A stretch of DNA of 64,000 bases from an uncultured Acetatifactor sp. (GCA_949840885.1 CATKYJ010000004.1:1-64000), one strand, 5' to 3'. Numbered from the stretch's first letter, positions 41,999 through 51,711 are shown. The notes: generated by a model not told the origin, from the sequence alone. A program made the numbers and translations.

Positions 41999-43672
41999 CT
42001 ATTCCCCTTTCAGGCGGTAATAGCGCCAGTATCGCCCATCCCCCACTGTCTCATAGTTTTCATTGACCCACTGCATGATCCAGGTATCCTCCTTGACCTG
42101 CATTTGACCATAGAAACAGCTGACTGCCACCACGCTAGGTTCCTTTTCCGGATACAGTTCCAGGTAATCCAGCAGCTTTTCGTTGTAAACCGGAGTATCT
42201 ATGGTAGAATAATTGCTGATATCCGCATCCGTCAGCAAAAATTCCATGGAATCGAGGATCCAGCCGCCCACCAGCAGCAGCGAGTCCTCCGGCGTCACAA
42301 AGTGATTATGGTCTTCCTCGTCATAGGTAATCTGGTAATTGGTCATATAGTCACATATAACCCCCATGGAGGGGCCGGATCTGACAATCGTATTTACATC
42401 CTGCACCATATGGATATTTCCTTTGTTGGCATATCCCCAAACCACCAGCCCCCTGTGCATGGTGACCAGCCCGCAAATGGCCATCAGAAAAATCCAAATC
42501 TGCTTTTTCCTGTGCCGGAGGGCAGCCAGCGAGACAACCCCGCCCAATACCATATAGGGGACCATGGTAATCAGGCCAAGATCTGTCAGCAGCCAGGTCG
42601 AGAGAAAAGAACATGCGGCAAACAGATTGCCTGTCAGCCAGATTGTCTTTTCCAGCTCACCCATCTCTTTATAGGAAAAACAACTGAGCGCCATCAGAAA
42701 CGCGGGCATGATATAGAATGTACATGTCCAGTCCAATCCGATCTTTTTTTGCAGAAACAGGAGGATAAATTCCGTAAAAAACAGGACGAAACCATATACC
42801 GCAAAAAAATCTACAGGTTCTCGCTTAAGGCTTCTGCGTATCCTCAGAAAAGCCCATGTCAATGCCGCGCCAAGAAGCAGCCAGGAAAACGCTATTGTAA
42901 TACCATAAAAATAATTCCATACAGTGACAAATGCTCCTCCGCTGTGGGAATCCGAATAAAAAATATTGGTCAGATTCTGAAAGAATCTCTGTGGCCCGAT
43001 TTTACAGACGAAATACCCCACATATCCCCCTCCGAACAGGGCGCATACTCCCGTGAAGAGCCCGATGTTTTTCCAGCGCTCTTTCGTCTTCCAGTAAAGG
43101 ATCAGGACAGCCGGAAGCCAGGCCAGCAGACAGGAGGGATAGGCCAGAACCTGCAGGCAGAGAAAGACTGCCCCCAGGCACAGATATCCCTTTTTGCGCT
43201 GATCCCTGACAAAAGTAATCAGGCACAGGAAAAGAAGCACCGAAAAGGCTATCTGCAGATTTGCGAAATCAGGGAATGGCGTCTGCTTCGCCCGGAATAT
43301 GATAAAAAACATTACCGCCAGCTGCGCCGTTTCGCTTCCTGCTATGCCTTTGAGCAGTCTGTAGAGCGGGATTCCAATAAGCGCAAAAAGGCCGGTTCCA
43401 ACCACCTGCAGGTATATCATCACCCCGGTATAGGACGGAACAAAGAGATGGTATATCCACATGAACAGATCCGTAAAGAAAATGGAGGTCTGATGGGGCT
43501 CCCACATTTGCTGAAACATCCTGTCCCCATTCAAATGCCGAAAGGACATGGCCACCGTATAGGCATTATCAAAGCCGGTATCCGTAAAGATGCTCTTGAT
43601 GTTAGCCAGAACCACTGCAGCCCACAAAAAAGCCATGCATCCTTTTTTATGCTTTTCCAAAAAAGATATCAT
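41999..43672 (-). CDS. Multispanning GT-C-like membrane protein
   Basis: 557 residues with about 12 predicted membrane helices and a soluble C-terminal part (about 430-557). The first outside loop carries DTGFDNAYTVAMSF, an acidic site placed as in GT-C glycosyltransferases that use lipid-linked sugars. No precise family assigned. Last gene of the glycan operon, 19 bp after the EpsG-type gene. Confidence 0.75.
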   Translation of the reverse strand: MISFLEKHKKGCMAFLWAAVVLANIKSIFTDTGFDNAYTVAMSFRHLNGDRMFQQMWEPHQTSIFFTDLFMWIYHLFVPSYTGVMIYLQVVGTGLFALIGIPLYRLLKGIAGSETAQLAVMFFIIFRAKQTPFPDFANLQIAFSVLLFLCLITFVRDQRKKGYLCLGAVFLCLQVLAYPSCLLAWLPAVLILYWKTKERWKNIGLFTGVCALFGGGYVGYFVCKIGPQRFFQNLTNIFYSDSHSGGAFVTVWNYFYGITIAFSWLLLGAALTWAFLRIRRSLKREPVDFFAVYGFVLFFTEFILLFLQKKIGLDWTCTFYIMPAFLMALSCFSYKEMGELEKTIWLTGNLFAACSFLSTWLLTDLGLITMVPYMVLGGVVSLAALRHRKKQIWIFLMAICGLVTMHRGLVVWGYANKGNIHMVQDVNTIVRSGPSMGVICDYMTNYQITYDEEDHNHFVTPEDSLLLVGGWILDSMEFLLTDADISNYSTIDTPVYNEKLLDYLELYPEKEPSVVAVSCFYGQMQVKEDTWIMQWVNENYETVGDGRYWRYYRLKGE

Positions 43673-43691
43673 TCTCTTCCCCTTTCACCTG

Positions 43692-44795
43692 TCATGTGAA
43701 CAGCCAAGTCATATATGGCAGCAGCATCACAGTAGGTTCCCAGCTCTTTATAAGAAATGTCACCAGATACATTGTATAAGCCAATGTCACCGAGACAAGG
43801 AAAAAGGCTTTTTGTCTCTTATCCGTTATGGACTGCAGCACCAAAGGGATCAAAAACACATGACCCAGCACCATATAATTGCAGATTCTGGAGGTCTCCA
43901 GAATATAGTATCCAAAGGTGTATATGATCAATGCGAAGAGATTCAGGTTAAAAAGGGTTTCCGCCTTGGGATTGCCCTTGATTCCTTTTTTGTAATAAAT
44001 CAAGGAAAAAACCAATACTGCCAGGCATTTCACGATATTGGCATAGGAGACCGTCTCCACGTCCAGAATCGCGTCCCCCTCATAGTAGGGATAAAACAGA
44101 AACATTAGTTTCCGGAACCCTGCCTTTCCCAGCCAAAGCACCGCGCAGGCCGCCGGGACAAGCCACACTGTCTTCCTGTTCCACTTCAGGTAATACGCTG
44201 CCAGATACACAGGTATCACCAACAGGACGGATTTATGGAAAAATGCGGCAAACACAATCCAGAAGACAAAGGCCACATAATTCTTCTGAAACAGGAATTT
44301 GATGGCATAGGTGCAGACTGCCACCGCAAGATAGTACCGAACATTGCTGAAACTCATGAAGTAGTAGCCGCTTGCCATAAAAAGGAAAAAGGTCATTACG
44401 AACCAGTCCGCGCTGTCGAACAGCCCCTTAAGAAAGAAAAAGCAGGTAAGGAATGCCATGGCGGCAAATACGACCCTGTAATTGTCAAATCCAAACAGGC
44501 CCTGCAGCACTTTCACCAGAGCCTTAAACCCGATCTCATAGGATACCTTTGTATCCCCGGTGATAATGTGCAGGAACTCATACCGGTAAGTCCAGTAGTC
44601 ATTTCCGATGCCGATACGCAGGGCTGAAAGCGCGAACAAAATCGTAAAAATGCCCGCCAGAAGCACTGCATTCAGCATCTCCTGCCGGCATTTCGCGGCT
44701 CCTCTGCCCCCGGTAAACCTCTTTTTTGCATAGGCGCAGTTCACAAAATAAGCCATGGAAACTGTAAGCGCCGTTATCAGTAAATACAGAATCAT
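43692..44795 (-). CDS. EpsG family polysaccharide polymerase
   Basis: 367 residues, about ten membrane helices. RIGIGNDYWTYRYEF near residue 62 and YEIGFKALVKVLQGLFG are the EpsG (Wzy-like) hallmarks. Probably polymerises the repeat unit at the outer face. Preceded on its transcript by the Wzz-type gene. Confidence 0.88.
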   Translation of the reverse strand: MILYLLITALTVSMAYFVNCAYAKKRFTGGRGAAKCRQEMLNAVLLAGIFTILFALSALRIGIGNDYWTYRYEFLHIITGDTKVSYEIGFKALVKVLQGLFGFDNYRVVFAAMAFLTCFFFLKGLFDSADWFVMTFFLFMASGYYFMSFSNVRYYLAVAVCTYAIKFLFQKNYVAFVFWIVFAAFFHKSVLLVIPVYLAAYYLKWNRKTVWLVPAACAVLWLGKAGFRKLMFLFYPYYEGDAILDVETVSYANIVKCLAVLVFSLIYYKKGIKGNPKAETLFNLNLFALIIYTFGYYILETSRICNYMVLGHVFLIPLVLQSITDKRQKAFFLVSVTLAYTMYLVTFLIKSWEPTVMLLPYMTWLFT

Positions 44796-44805
44796 TCCCG
44801 ACTCC

Positions 44806-44862
44806 TATTTTTGCTTCCTATTAATACTTTTTGATTATAGGAAGCTATTTTTGCTTCCTATA
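44806..44862. repeat. 17-bp direct repeat around the wzz-epsG junction
   Basis: ATAGGAAGCAAAAATAG occurs once across the stop codon of the Wzz-type gene and again 40 bp downstream, just before the EpsG-type start, where it supplies the ribosome site region. Confidence 0.7.
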
Positions 44863-45858
44863 ATACCTCGAAATCAATTTTTCATCGGCGCAGGCTAAAA
44901 TCGCGGCAGTGACCTTTATGTCCTGGCGGCCCAGCTGCTCCAGCAGGCGCTCTAAGACCTTATCGTTCCTGCACCCGGCCCTCAGTACCAGAAGCACCGC
45001 ATCGCATTCCCGTATCCTGTCCAGCTCCTCCGGGTGCCCTACCGGATTTCTGCAGCTTACGATCGCCCGCTTTTCTTCTTCCAAAATCTCAGAAAGTCCG
45101 GTTTCCTCCTGCAGGCTCTCGTCCCCAAAAACCGCCGCGATCTTTTCGGCCCCTTTCAGGACATGCTTCCAGTTCGGCGCAAATTCCGGCATAAACGCTG
45201 CTCCCAGGCAGGTAATATGATATCTCTTCTCAAGGGAGGATGGGAGATAAACCGCCGCGTCCATTATCAGCCACACCAATATCCATACAAACGATATCCC
45301 GAATCCCAGGCATGCGCCCAGGAAGCAGGCGTTTCCCATCCTGAGGTTCGAGCTGTCCCTGGCTGTGTCCCCGGCCTTTGCCAGTTCAATGGAGCGTATT
45401 TCCTTTCTGGTATCCGCAAATTTGGGGACAATCTCCTCCAGAATGGAAGCCAGCTTCACCGACAGCTCCGGAGAATGGGTGGCGCAGCGCACATAAAGAT
45501 ACCTCACATCCGAGTCCACCGTGGCCGTGACATAGGACAGGATCTCATCCTCAGAAAGCGCTCCGCCCATTTTTTCATAGACATAGTCCATGAAAAAATC
45601 CGTATGGATCACCTCTCCCCAGGTAAAATAATTGTAGTAGTCATATTCTTTTCCCTGGGCGTCCTCTGCGAAATCAATGTAAAATAACGACTCAGCCTGA
45701 TAAGTCCTTCCGCCTCCTGCTTTGACATAAAAGTGGCATGCCGCTACCAGGATGATGCCGGCCAGCACGGCGATGGGGATTATCCAGATTTTCCTTATAA
45801 ACCTAAGCCATAACAGCCTGTAGTCCACAGGCTCTCTGCTATATTCACATTCCCACAT
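44845..45858 (-). CDS. Wzz/YveK-type chain-length protein with degenerate kinase-like tail
   Basis: 337 residues. Two membrane helices (about 25-45 and 180-205) flank an extracellular domain with QAESLFYID and LSVKLASILEEIVPKFADTR, as in Wzz proteins. The C-terminal 120 residues resemble the BY-kinase fold order (RAIVSCRNPVGHPEEL; AVLLVLRAGC) but no Walker A is left, so it may be a regulatory remnant. Overlaps the flavoprotein gene upstream by 14 bp. Confidence 0.8.
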   Translation of the reverse strand: MWECEYSREPVDYRLLWLRFIRKIWIIPIAVLAGIILVAACHFYVKAGGGRTYQAESLFYIDFAEDAQGKEYDYYNYFTWGEVIHTDFFMDYVYEKMGGALSEDEILSYVTATVDSDVRYLYVRCATHSPELSVKLASILEEIVPKFADTRKEIRSIELAKAGDTARDSSNLRMGNACFLGACLGFGISFVWILVWLIMDAAVYLPSSLEKRYHITCLGAAFMPEFAPNWKHVLKGAEKIAAVFGDESLQEETGLSEILEEEKRAIVSCRNPVGHPEELDRIRECDAVLLVLRAGCRNDKVLERLLEQLGRQDIKVTAAILACADEKLISRYYRKQK

Positions 45859-47179
45859 GATAAGCGGCCTTTCTGTCTTCTACCAACTCCCGGAACAATT
45901 CCATGGCCCTCTCCACCGTGCGGTCCGAGTTGTAATGCTCATGCTCTCCCCATCTTCCCAGTCCGTATATGCCGCGCTGCCCCATGTACTTAAGGAGCCT
46001 GTCCATGATCTGCGGCTTTCCGATGGTATTTAGCGGGTAGGTGTACTCGTTGACAAAGGAATGCGCGCGCGCTGTATCCGGAACCCTGTCCCTACTCATG
46101 AGCAGTGAACTTTGTCGCTGATTCCTGATGCCTGCCGCTTGTGAATCGGGGGGCGTGGCAAGTTTTAGGGACCGTCGGCATAAATTGGTCTCTTCCCAGT
46201 ATCCCCTGCTGCCAGTGCAGAAATTATGCCGCACCAGAATCCTGTGGCAGGGAGTATCGGGATCGGGCACGTAGATCCAGTGCGCCTGGGTATCCAGGTT
46301 TTCCGGCACATATTTTATCTCGGTTCCTGTGGATTTCAGTTCACCGATGCTGTCTGTGATCTCTCTCTCACAATTCTCATATTTCTCTATGGTTCTCCAG
46401 GGAATGGTGGTAATGACGGTTTCCCCCCGGTAGACGGCTCCGTCCCTGCATGTGACGGTTCTCTCTTCCGGATTCATCTCGGTTACAGTTTTGTGGTACA
46501 ATATCCTGCCCTTTAGATTCCTGCCCATTCTCTCCCACAGCTCGCCGTAGCCGAATTTCTTCGGATAATAGAACTGCGCATGCCCCGGCTGCGTGCCGTA
46601 AGGTTTCCGGTTCAGGCAGCTTAAAAGCGTTTCCTCAAAGGAGACGTCAGGCAGCTTGTTTAACCAATAGGTTCCCAGCTTATCAAGCTCCCCGCCGAAC
46701 ATTTTGCTGTTATAGGGAAGCATATAGGCCTGCGCGATTTTATCCCCCAGCTTCCAGACCACCCAGTCCACAAATCTCTCCGGCATAGGCAGGCCCAGAT
46801 TACATCCCGCCACCGCAATGGATTTCAGGAATTGTACCTGCTCCTCCTGGGGCATCTGCCAGATATTCGCCTCAAAAGGATGCCCGATCTCATAGGTGCC
46901 CATATCGATCCTGGAGTCTCTGTCAAAGAGATTCCACTCCTCAGACGGCATGAATTCAAAGAGGAAGCGGGTCACCTCAGGCCTCCTCACATCCAGGAAG
47001 TGGCCGCCCGCTATGTCCAGCGCCGCTCCGTCCACTTCCTTGGAGCGGCAGAGTCCTCCCGCCACATCCTCCTTTTCCAGAACCATGAACGTCAGATCCG
47101 GCGCCTTTTTTTGGAGCAGATTCGCAAAGGTCAGCCCCGCAGGCCCGGCTCCCAGAATTAAATAATCGTAAGTTTCCAT
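45845..47179 (-). CDS. FAD-dependent oxidoreductase, UDP-galactopyranose-mutase/protoporphyrinogen-oxidase-like
   Basis: 444 residues. Dinucleotide-binding LILGAGPAGLTFANLL at the start, VLEKEDVAGGLCRS as second FAD contact, and MLPYNSKMFG, the pattern of UGM-like enzymes that recognise nucleotide sugars. Place in the operon suggests sugar-ring or sugar-oxidation chemistry on the precursor. The exact reaction cannot be told. Confidence 0.8.
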   Translation of the reverse strand: METYDYLILGAGPAGLTFANLLQKKAPDLTFMVLEKEDVAGGLCRSKEVDGAALDIAGGHFLDVRRPEVTRFLFEFMPSEEWNLFDRDSRIDMGTYEIGHPFEANIWQMPQEEQVQFLKSIAVAGCNLGLPMPERFVDWVVWKLGDKIAQAYMLPYNSKMFGGELDKLGTYWLNKLPDVSFEETLLSCLNRKPYGTQPGHAQFYYPKKFGYGELWERMGRNLKGRILYHKTVTEMNPEERTVTCRDGAVYRGETVITTIPWRTIEKYENCEREITDSIGELKSTGTEIKYVPENLDTQAHWIYVPDPDTPCHRILVRHNFCTGSRGYWEETNLCRRSLKLATPPDSQAAGIRNQRQSSLLMSRDRVPDTARAHSFVNEYTYPLNTIGKPQIMDRLLKYMGQRGIYGLGRWGEHEHYNSDRTVERAMELFRELVEDRKAAYHVGM

Positions 47180-47183
47180 TCAG

Positions 47184-48875
47184 TCAACTCTCCCGTCCCT
47201 TTCTGCACCGCAGGCAGTTTACATAAATCAGGCAAAGTATAAAAGAGCAATAATAGTAGGCATGGAAGTACACCAGCGCTCCCATGGGCATCACCAGCGT
47301 AATAGCCGCCGCCTGGCCCAAGAGCAGGAACGCTATGCCTGCCAAGCCGAAATAATTCTTTTTCTTTTTTATCAATCGAACTCCCTCGTTGAAAAAAAGA
47401 AAGATTTCAACCAGCGGAATCAGAATCAAAACGATTGTGTAAAAGCCGATGTTCCACAACGCTTCCTCAAACGCGCTAATCCCTTTTTCAAAATAAAGGA
47501 GAAAGTACTGGCGGGGCAGCCACTCTGTCACCTGCATCATGAACGAGAATGTATTCGTCATATCCTGTCCGCCCAGCTCCCATGATTTCAGCCTCCACGG
47601 CGGCAGATCGTGTACGGGCGGCTCTTCCCAGGCCACATCCCATGCGTCCGGAATCACCTTGATGGCACTGAGCAGCATGCTTAACTGTGTCTTTGCGTAA
47701 ATTGGCAGGTTATTGAATACAAGCCTATAATACGCTTTCATATATGCTGAAGCAGTCTCGTCATCTGCAAGGCTCTGGTTAATATCGTCCCTGCCATTTG
47801 CGTAATTGTACCGCCTGTACCCATCCATGCCGTAATAGCGGATAAGTTCCACCGGCGCCACCTTTTCCAAGGCTTCCATGTCATCCTCCACTCCCTCATA
47901 ATCAAGCTTTGAATTGGGGGAGGCAAGGATGTTTTTCAGTGTAGAGAACGAATTGATGAAAGAATAGTCCTTTCCGTAATACTTTATGTCTCCCAATTTC
48001 TGCGGCATCAGAAACATGCCGTAAGCAAACAGCAGACACAGGAACAGAACCGCGCTTTTGCCAGGTTTGTATTTGTACACATACAGGAGCTGTACAAGAA
48101 ACAGAAGAACTCCAAGAACGATTCCCTCCGTTCTCCAAACACCGATAAACCCACACAGCAGGATATTGCAGACCAGGCTGACGGTTCCCCGCTTTCTTTG
48201 ATCCACTACATCCATGGCCGTCATGGCGACAGCAAACATGCACAGCAAGGCATACTGTTCTGTACGGTAGGAGTCGGTAAAAAGAGTGTACACTTTGGGC
48301 ATCAGAAAAACAAAGAACACCCAGTATTTTCCTTTCCCCTGTAATACAGGGCTGTCGACTATTCTGTTGTACAAATATCCCAGGACAAAAACGCCAAAAA
48401 GCATCTGGAACACGGAAATAAACACAGGATGGGGCACTACCATAAGCATCGCGGCATAGAGGAATCCCGAATAAGCGCTATGCCAGTATTCCGGCCAGAA
48501 TCTTCTCGCAAAGGAGTAGGTAATGTAATTATCCCCGCTTTTGGCAAACGGAACCGGCCAAAGGAGCACTACCCCTATCAGACATATACCGAAAAATAGC
48601 AAGAAGAATTTGACATTCTTTTTCTTTCTCCAATTTTCCACAATCCAGAAAAGCAAGTGCCAAAGGAAAAAGATGATAACGGCAGCAAATATTTTGGAGA
48701 AAATATAGGCTATTATTCTCTCCGCCCTGTCACTGATAATGTTATTTCTTGCTATCGGCAACACAATGTCCCGCCCTGAGTCAAACACAAGTATACATCT
48801 CTCATACAGAAAAGAAAGCAGAAAATGCACAGCCGGAAACAGATATCTTTTTTTGCAGTGAAAGAAATTTCTCAT
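47184..48875 (-). CDS. Large multispanning membrane protein, GT-C-like
   Basis: 563 residues with about 11-12 predicted helices; the loop after helix 3 contains SGDNYITYSFARRFWPEY, a possible GT-C acidic site, and a large outside segment (about 300-450) has YYGMDGYRRYNYANGRDD. Start ATG 48875 has AGGAGA before it. No family recognised with certainty. Four bases separate it from the flavoprotein gene. Confidence 0.7.
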   Translation of the reverse strand: MRNFFHCKKRYLFPAVHFLLSFLYERCILVFDSGRDIVLPIARNNIISDRAERIIAYIFSKIFAAVIIFFLWHLLFWIVENWRKKKNVKFFLLFFGICLIGVVLLWPVPFAKSGDNYITYSFARRFWPEYWHSAYSGFLYAAMLMVVPHPVFISVFQMLFGVFVLGYLYNRIVDSPVLQGKGKYWVFFVFLMPKVYTLFTDSYRTEQYALLCMFAVAMTAMDVVDQRKRGTVSLVCNILLCGFIGVWRTEGIVLGVLLFLVQLLYVYKYKPGKSAVLFLCLLFAYGMFLMPQKLGDIKYYGKDYSFINSFSTLKNILASPNSKLDYEGVEDDMEALEKVAPVELIRYYGMDGYRRYNYANGRDDINQSLADDETASAYMKAYYRLVFNNLPIYAKTQLSMLLSAIKVIPDAWDVAWEEPPVHDLPPWRLKSWELGGQDMTNTFSFMMQVTEWLPRQYFLLYFEKGISAFEEALWNIGFYTIVLILIPLVEIFLFFNEGVRLIKKKKNYFGLAGIAFLLLGQAAAITLVMPMGALVYFHAYYYCSFILCLIYVNCLRCRKGRES

Positions 48876-48941
48876 ATGATCTCCTAACTCGAACAAGTCG
48901 AAACTGTAGTATGCTCACGCCCACTTAGGCCTGCCAGGCGC

Positions 48942-49295
48942 TTAACTGCCTCGCGATACCAGCAAAGCCCCCACCACTACCAGAAACACCCCCGCCATTT
49001 TCCTCCCGGTAAGCTTTTCTCCGAACTTAAGCCTTGCCAGGAACATGGTCCATACATAAGTAAAAGCCGAAAGCGGCAGGACGCTGGAATAATCCAGAAC
49101 CCGCAGCACATAGATATTTAAAACGGAAGCTGCAAGATACAGAACTCCCCCCGCATACAGACTGGGCGTCTTCAGCATGTTGGAGACAATGGCGCCTATG
49201 TTCTCTCCCTTGAGGGAACCGGAAGCCTGCTTCAAAAACAAGCTGGCTACAGAGCCCATTATAGTCATCAGAAAAATAAAGCTATATGGAAGCAT
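48942..49295 (-). CDS. SMR/EamA-type small membrane protein (flippase subunit 2)
   Basis: 117 residues, four membrane helices, with SLFLKQASGSLKG after helix 1 and LPLSAFTYVWTMFLARLKF. It overlaps its partner at 49282 by 14 bp; paired four-helix proteins of this kind (ArnE/ArnF) flip undecaprenyl-phosphate-linked sugars. Confidence 0.8.
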   Translation of the reverse strand: MLPYSFIFLMTIMGSVASLFLKQASGSLKGENIGAIVSNMLKTPSLYAGGVLYLAASVLNIYVLRVLDYSSVLPLSAFTYVWTMFLARLKFGEKLTGRKMAGVFLVVVGALLVSRGS

Positions 49296-49638
49296 CTTTC
49301 ACCTCATCTCCTCCCGCAATCAAAAGAACCCCGGCAATGATTGCCAGCACGCCGATACACTTGACCAGCGTGATCGTCTCCTTTAACACAGTAGCCGCCA
49401 AAATAATGCTCAAGATATAGTTCAGGCTCAGGATAGGCTGCAATATGGAGACCTTGCCGAACTTATAGGCAACGATCATTGCCAATGCGCCTATGCCGTA
49501 CAGGACAAATCCCGCAATCAAACAAAGAAAGCTGCCATCCCCTGACAGCTTCCACAACAGCTGCCCCAGGCATACACAGATGCTGGAGCAGACCATTAAT
49601 ATAATGCCCGTTTTGTTCCGTCTCAAAGATTCAATCAT
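49282..49638 (-). CDS. SMR/EamA-type small membrane protein (flippase subunit 1)
   Basis: 118 residues, four helices (TGIILMVCSSICVCLGQLLW; NYILSIILAATVLKETITLV). Start ATG 49638 after AAAAGGATAAAATC. Directly follows the GT2 gene by four bases, as expected if the GT2 enzyme makes the lipid-linked sugar that this pair moves across the membrane. Confidence 0.8.
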   Translation of the reverse strand: MIESLRRNKTGIILMVCSSICVCLGQLLWKLSGDGSFLCLIAGFVLYGIGALAMIVAYKFGKVSILQPILSLNYILSIILAATVLKETITLVKCIGVLAIIAGVLLIAGGDEVKDASI

Positions 49639-49642
49639 GATT

Positions 49643-50329
49643 TTATCCTTTTCTGAATATCTCCCAGACAAGGTATCTCAATAGTTTCTTACCGGTGGAA
49701 AACGCCTTAAAATGCGTTGTCCCCGCAATCCTTGCACATTCTGTGGTAGGAAATTCAACCCTCTTGATATGAAGCTTATAGCTCCTGCATACCATCTCTA
49801 TATCCACTGACGGACTCCTGTCCGAGATATCACATTTCCGAAACGCCTCCACTGTCATCCCCCGAAAGCCGTGAAGCGTGTCCCACACCGTATTGCCCTC
49901 TTTTTTGAACAGAATCTTTGCCGCCAGCCCCAATCCCAAAACAAACCACTTACGCGGCTTCAGAAGCTTTCCGTCCTCTTCGTTCCTGCTCTCTTTCATC
50001 ATTCTGCTGCCTACAACGAACTCATAGCCCTGCTCATAGTATGTCCGGAACTTGTAGGCGTCCTCCACCGGGACAGAGCCCTTGGGATGAAAGAAAACAA
50101 ACGCATCGCATCTGCAGTGGTCCGCACCGTCTTTACAGGCCTGATTCAGGCCCTTGGCAGTCTGCCGGTAAACCTCGATCCCCTGCTCTTTCAAGTATTC
50201 TACAGTGCCATCGGTGCTTCCGCCATCTATGCAATATATTTGTTCAAACTTGCTTCTGTCTATCATGGGCACATCATGCCTGCAGCCCGCAATCTCATTC
50301 CAGGTAATCAGACAAAGCGCCACTGTCAT
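49643..50329 (-). CDS. Family 2 glycosyltransferase (DPM-synthase-like)
   Basis: 228 residues with the GT-A core: LCLITWNEI, IYCIDGGSTDGTVEYLKEQG (nucleotide contacts), then DAFVFFHPKGSVPVED in place of the usual DxD, and WDTLHGFRGM (acceptor loop). The DxD change to H-P-K-G is worth noting. The family makes polyprenyl-phosphate sugars. Only GT2 gene in the operon. Confidence 0.85.
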   Translation of the reverse strand: MTVALCLITWNEIAGCRHDVPMIDRSKFEQIYCIDGGSTDGTVEYLKEQGIEVYRQTAKGLNQACKDGADHCRCDAFVFFHPKGSVPVEDAYKFRTYYEQGYEFVVGSRMMKESRNEEDGKLLKPRKWFVLGLGLAAKILFKKEGNTVWDTLHGFRGMTVEAFRKCDISDRSPSVDIEMVCRSYKLHIKRVEFPTTECARIAGTTHFKAFSTGKKLLRYLVWEIFRKG

Positions 50330-50415
50330 TATCCGCTACCTCCTTTATCTCAATTCCTGTAGGGTTATTCTATCACATAGCCTCCACAGCGGTCAAGCCA
50401 CTGAGAAAATATCTG

Positions 50416-51687
50416 CTATAATCCCAGCATCCCCGCGCGGTAAAAGGCCAGGCCGCAGAACAGATGGCAGAAAAACAGGAACCACCCAAACAGCAGCAGA
50501 CCTTTTCGAAATCCCATGTATTCCCCTGCGCGTTCCAGAACCATCAGGCGCAGGAGCGCCACCAGCCATAGCAGCAGCATGCCTGACATCAGGGGCCACA
50601 GGAAATTGCCGTGGCTCATGCGGCTTCCCTCCTCCCCCAGAATCGCCGCCTCCAGAAAAGCGATGCCGTAGCCAAGAAGCGCCAGCCTGCCTGCAATGCT
50701 TTTCAGGAAGAACCTTGTGTCGAGGAGAAGAACGTAAAGGGGAAAAGCCATTCCCAACAGAACCGACAAAAAAACATTATCGGAAAAAAGCTTCCAAACC
50801 TCCAGCCACTTCGTAATGACCAGCCCGCCTTCGCTGTACACAGCACCTCCGAAGAGAAAAAAGGCCAGAAACTGTATCAGCATATAAAGGAGAGCCGGTA
50901 TAGCGCATAAAAGCATGACAAGGCACTTTCTAAAGTACAATCCGGGCGCATCCCCACGAATCAGCCTGGCAATCCAGCTTCCCAGCATGAAAAAGGCTAC
51001 CGCAGGGATGAACATCTCTGCAAAAGTAGGTTTCATTACAGTAGACAGAAAGAGAACCGCAGCCAATAAAACATAATACTTGCGGGTTCCGCTCTCCACA
51101 TGAAAGAAGATCGGGCGGTATATCCTGTCATTCTCATAAGAGAGAAGATCCACCACCAGACAAAAAGCCAAAACGATAAATCCCTGAACGCCCATCTGCG
51201 TAGGATTGTGGAGCGGATTGGGCGAAAAAACGCCCAGATAATCTCCCCCCGTGTCCAGCCAGTCCAAATACAGGGCCTGCACGAAGCAGAAAGAAAATGC
51301 GGCCATATTGCTGCAAAGAGCCGTCTCTTTTCGGCCTGCATATTCCATCACGCGGCAAATGATCCAGCGCAATATAAAATAGTAGAACAAGGCATAGATG
51401 CATGTAGCAAACGCGGCGGATGAATCCAGGGGAATTCTGCACGCTCCAAACAAAAGCAATACTGTAAGATGCCACAGGCAATGGGGCGCCGCCACCCACC
51501 CCTCCCAGGGAGAATCCCCGCGAAACAGAGTAAGAATACTGTATACATGCGCGGAATAGTCGTTCAGGCCGCCCATTGCCATCTGATTCCGCACATAAGA
51601 ATATGTCATAAAGCAAAGCAGCGCAGAAAAGAACATGGTAATATATCCGTCATTGCTTTGGCCGTTTCTTTTTAACGTCTCATTCAT
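50416..51687 (-). CDS. Multispanning membrane protein, GT-C-like, first gene of the glycan operon
   Basis: 423 residues, about ten helices. The first outside loop reads MAMGGLNDYSAHVYSILTLF, with an Asp in GT-C position; a second loop holds DWLDTGGDYLGVFSPNPLHN. No defined family recognised. Transcription starts from the divergent promoter region at 51731-51759. Confidence 0.7.
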   Translation of the reverse strand: MNETLKRNGQSNDGYITMFFSALLCFMTYSYVRNQMAMGGLNDYSAHVYSILTLFRGDSPWEGWVAAPHCLWHLTVLLLFGACRIPLDSSAAFATCIYALFYYFILRWIICRVMEYAGRKETALCSNMAAFSFCFVQALYLDWLDTGGDYLGVFSPNPLHNPTQMGVQGFIVLAFCLVVDLLSYENDRIYRPIFFHVESGTRKYYVLLAAVLFLSTVMKPTFAEMFIPAVAFFMLGSWIARLIRGDAPGLYFRKCLVMLLCAIPALLYMLIQFLAFFLFGGAVYSEGGLVITKWLEVWKLFSDNVFLSVLLGMAFPLYVLLLDTRFFLKSIAGRLALLGYGIAFLEAAILGEEGSRMSHGNFLWPLMSGMLLLWLVALLRLMVLERAGEYMGFRKGLLLFGWFLFFCHLFCGLAFYRAGMLGL

Positions 51688-51711
51688 TGCCGCGCAGTCC
51701 TTTCAAACTAC

